Source: Paenibacillus durus
GTDB taxonomy: Bacteria; Bacillota; Bacilli; Paenibacillales; Paenibacillaceae
NCBI RefSeq assembly: GCF_000756615.1
Contig: NZ_CP009288.1
Coordinates: forward strand, 5,828,001-5,892,000
DNA length: 64,000 bases
Direction: 5' to 3'
The translations under genes were made by a program, and so were the position numbers. A model generated the notes under the pieces. The model was not told where the DNA came from. It was given only the letters and a program-made list of their open reading frames with translations, and did not search any database. This document shows, piece after piece, positions 62,162-64,000 of this stretch (positions are counted from its first letter, which is position 1; every line of letters begins with the position of its first letter).

Positions 62162-64000
62162 TTATTTCTGGATTTTAACTACCTTTTCACCGATCACCAG
62201 TATACCGTTGACATATCCTCTAAAGTGCAAAGTAACCTCTGAACCCGTCCAATCAAAATCGGAACGTTCGAATTTGAATTGGCCGAGCTTTGCCTGCTGG
62301 TAATAGCCATTATTACTGTTAAGGGCCTTCACACCATTTACGGTAGCGGTATTCAGATCGAATCCCTGACTGTTGTATCCATTCGGCAAGTCTACACGAA
62401 CAGTAAACACGCCTTTATTGCCCTTGATAATATTAGGAGTCACCGTTATGGAAGCTGGAAGGTAAACCGTAAACTGTTTTTGCAATGTCGTGCTCAGCCC
62501 TACACCATCTGTAACGGTAACCGTAACAGTGTAAACTCCCGGTTTGTCGAATACAATTTCGCTGCCATTCGTTACGACCTGTTCCGCCGCTCCATCCGGA
62601 CTGGAAACCGTCATCTTCTCGGATACTACACCTGAAAGAGCATCGGTTGCCGAGTAGTTCAACTGTAGCGTCGCTCCGGCCTCAGCCTCTTTGCTAAGAT
62701 CCATCGTGACGACCGGCGCAGTTCTATCGATTTTCACCTCGACCTTATTCGCAGCCTCGATGTTGCCGGCCATATCGGTCGAATAGAAAGCAACCTTGTG
62801 GATCCCTTCATCACTGACCGTGAACGTGCTTCCCTTGACATATGCCGAGCCGTCGATCGAATAGAACGTTTTGGCTACGCCGCTAAGAGTATCCGCTGCG
62901 GTTAATTGGACGGTCACATCTCCTTTCGTCCAGGCTGCAGGAGCGTCAGCAGTGGTCACGGGTGCTGTCTTGTCGAGCTTCACTTCGACTGTGTGTGCCG
63001 CTTCCTTATTACCCGCTTGGTCAACCGAGTAGTAACTGATTTTGTTAATACCTTCGTTGTCTACCGTAATCGAATTGCCTTCGTTATAATCGGATCCGTT
63101 GATCGAGTAGAACGTTTTGGCTATCCCGCTGAGATTGTCTGTTGCAGTCAATGTCAGTACATCCGTTTGCTTAATCCATTCCGGGATGTCACTTACCTTG
63201 GTGTTTGGCAAGGTTTGATCAATCTTAACGTAAATCGTCTGCGGTGCTTCCGTATTGCCTACTTTATCCACTGAGTAGAAGGAAACTTTATTTACACCTT
63301 CTTTGTCCACCGTTACAGAAGCTCCCGCCGTATACTCGCCATCGTTCAGAGAATAGAACGTGTTCGCGACTCCCGTTTCGTTATCTGTTGCCGATAAGGA
63401 GATAATCTGGCTCAGGTTCGTCCAACCGGCGGGTGCTTCTGCTTTCGTCACCGGTGCTTCCGTATCGATAATAAGCTTGGCGATAACGGTGTTTGACGGT
63501 TCCGATTCACCAAACGAGTTGCTGTACGATGTCACATAGTATTCATGATCCTTATAGGACAAATCCGAAACCGTGAAAGACAAGTTGTTTAGGTTTTGCG
63601 TCAGCAAAACCGGTTTGCCGTCAATGAGTTCATATATGTTATAGCCGTTCGCGTAGGTGACGAAATTCCAGGAAATCCGGGCACTCGTGTCGCTTAACAA
63701 ATTAATGGAGGCAACCGGAGGCTGCATGACCGGGAAAACAATCGTCTTGGATACTCGATTCGAAGGAGCAGACTCTCCAAACCGAGTGCTGTACGCAGTC
63801 ACTTCATACGAATGCGATTCCTCTGAAAGGTTATACACTTTGTAGCTTAAAGCCGTTCCCTTATAGATTAACTGCCGGTCACCGCCAGTCACATCGTAAA
63901 CATGATATTCGTTTGCCCAAGTGACCGACTGCCAAGAAAGCGTAATATTGTTGGCATTAAATACGGCCCCTGCCAGGACTGGAGGCTGAACCACTGGCCA
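62162..64000 (-). CDS. FN3/OmpL47 repeat surface protein, C-terminal part
   Basis: The frame is open to the window's right edge, so the N-terminus is not seen. Two FN3-like repeats (each with WxxVxxAxxYxVY patterns) are followed by three OmpL47-like repeats of about 80 residues, each containing FYS(L/I)(N/D)G and ending in VK(L/I)D, then an Ig/PKD-like repeat and a C-terminal beta domain. No LPxTG anchor or S-layer homology domain is at the C-terminus. Probably part of a large secreted, possibly carbohydrate-active, protein of the Paenibacillus type. Confidence 0.8.
   Translation of the reverse strand, partial: WPVVQPPVLAGAVFNANNITLSWQSVTWANEYHVYDVTGGDRQLIYKGTALSYKVYNLSEESHSYEVTAYSTRFGESAPSNRVSKTIVFPVMQPPVASINLLSDTSARISWNFVTYANGYNIYELIDGKPVLLTQNLNNLSFTVSDLSYKDHEYYVTSYSNSFGESEPSNTVIAKLIIDTEAPVTKAEAPAGWTNLSQIISLSATDNETGVANTFYSLNDGEYTAGASVTVDKEGVNKVSFYSVDKVGNTEAPQTIYVKIDQTLPNTKVSDIPEWIKQTDVLTLTATDNLSGIAKTFYSINGSDYNEGNSITVDNEGINKISYYSVDQAGNKEAAHTVEVKLDKTAPVTTADAPAAWTKGDVTVQLTAADTLSGVAKTFYSIDGSAYVKGSTFTVSDEGIHKVAFYSTDMAGNIEAANKVEVKIDRTAPVVTMDLSKEAEAGATLQLNYSATDALSGVVSEKMTVSSPDGAAEQVVTNGSEIVFDKPGVYTVTVTVTDGVGLSTTLQKQFTVYLPASITVTPNIIKGNKGVFTVRVDLPNGYNSQGFDLNTATVNGVKALNSNNGYYQQAKLGQFKFERSDFDWTGSEVTLHFRGYVNGILVIGEKVVKIQK

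Noticed and set aside
1..64000. CRISPR array, tRNA, rRNA or prophage
   Set aside because: No regularly spaced repeats, no CCA-ended cloverleaf, no rRNA signature, and no integrase or phage structural genes were seen on either strand.

Overview
The window looks like the chromosome of a spore-forming Firmicute close to Paenibacillus. The evidence is mixed GC content, strong GGAGG ribosome binding sites, a spore germinant receptor operon (gerB-gerA-gerC plus a small D-type gene), a dipicolinate synthase subunit A gene, a YesM/YesN-type two-component pair, and proteins built from copper-amine-oxidase-like or OmpL47-like surface repeats. This is inferred from gene content, not from a database search. 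No rRNA, tRNA or CRISPR array was seen.

Bases 1-4350 hold a tight, comparatively AT-rich plus-strand operon whose 5' end lies outside the window: an HprK-like kinase, a GT4 glycosyltransferase, a HisG homologue, a short-chain dehydrogenase and a divergent PurM homologue. A HisG homologue, an SDR and a purine-pathway enzyme homologue together recall the pentostatin/coformycin nucleoside pathways, although those use a PurC-type rather than a PurM-type enzyme. This is the best candidate in the window for an undescribed biosynthetic system. A one-base disruption sits at the HisG/SDR junction.

Bases 4.4-14.6 kb are GC-richer metabolic genes: an HxlR/PfpI pair, a repeat-rich non-coding stretch, a three-gene cassette (B-box zinc finger membrane protein, Lgt-like protein, MJ0619/tetraether-synthase-like radical SAM), a divergent quinone reductase/MarR pair, a PRISE-type reductase with an HxlR regulator, NudC, a cupin and a soluble chemoreceptor-like protein. 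At 14.6-17.2 kb a DUF1835 gene is split by an IS200/IS605-family element that carries only tnpB, and it has a separate frameshift. A MazEF toxin-antitoxin pair follows.

Bases 18-31 kb hold an ArsR/AHSA1 pair, a FadR-type regulator followed by ilvD with a FadR-type operator, an LLM flavin oxidoreductase, a binding-protein ABC transporter of the Fe3+/sugar-phosphate type with its own YesM/YesN two-component system, and a secreted nucleosidase fused to a copper-amine-oxidase-like domain. Bases 31.3-36.5 kb form a probable sulfur amino acid locus: a GntR regulator, a PLP gamma-lyase, a DMT exporter and an amino acid permease, joined by a perfect 21-bp inverted repeat between the divergent lyase and permease genes.

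Bases 36.5-42 kb are the ger locus, with a second, divergent gerB. After it come a secreted asparaginase, a secreted histidine phosphatase, chrA, a LysR regulator divergent from an SDR broken by an in-frame TGA, an AT-rich NAD(P)-binding protein, YetF, and a MerR/alpha-L-fucosidase pair with a 19-bp-spacer promoter. Bases 52-64 kb hold an aldo/keto reductase, an apparent sigma/anti-sigma deletion fusion, a dpaA without dpaB, a response regulator-ABC-histidine kinase cassette of the antimicrobial-peptide-sensing type, a 43-codon PfpI remnant, small zinc-ribbon and membrane proteins, an XRE regulator, two SDRs (one lacking its catalytic Ser and Tyr) and the C-terminal part of a large FN3/OmpL47 repeat surface protein that runs off the window.
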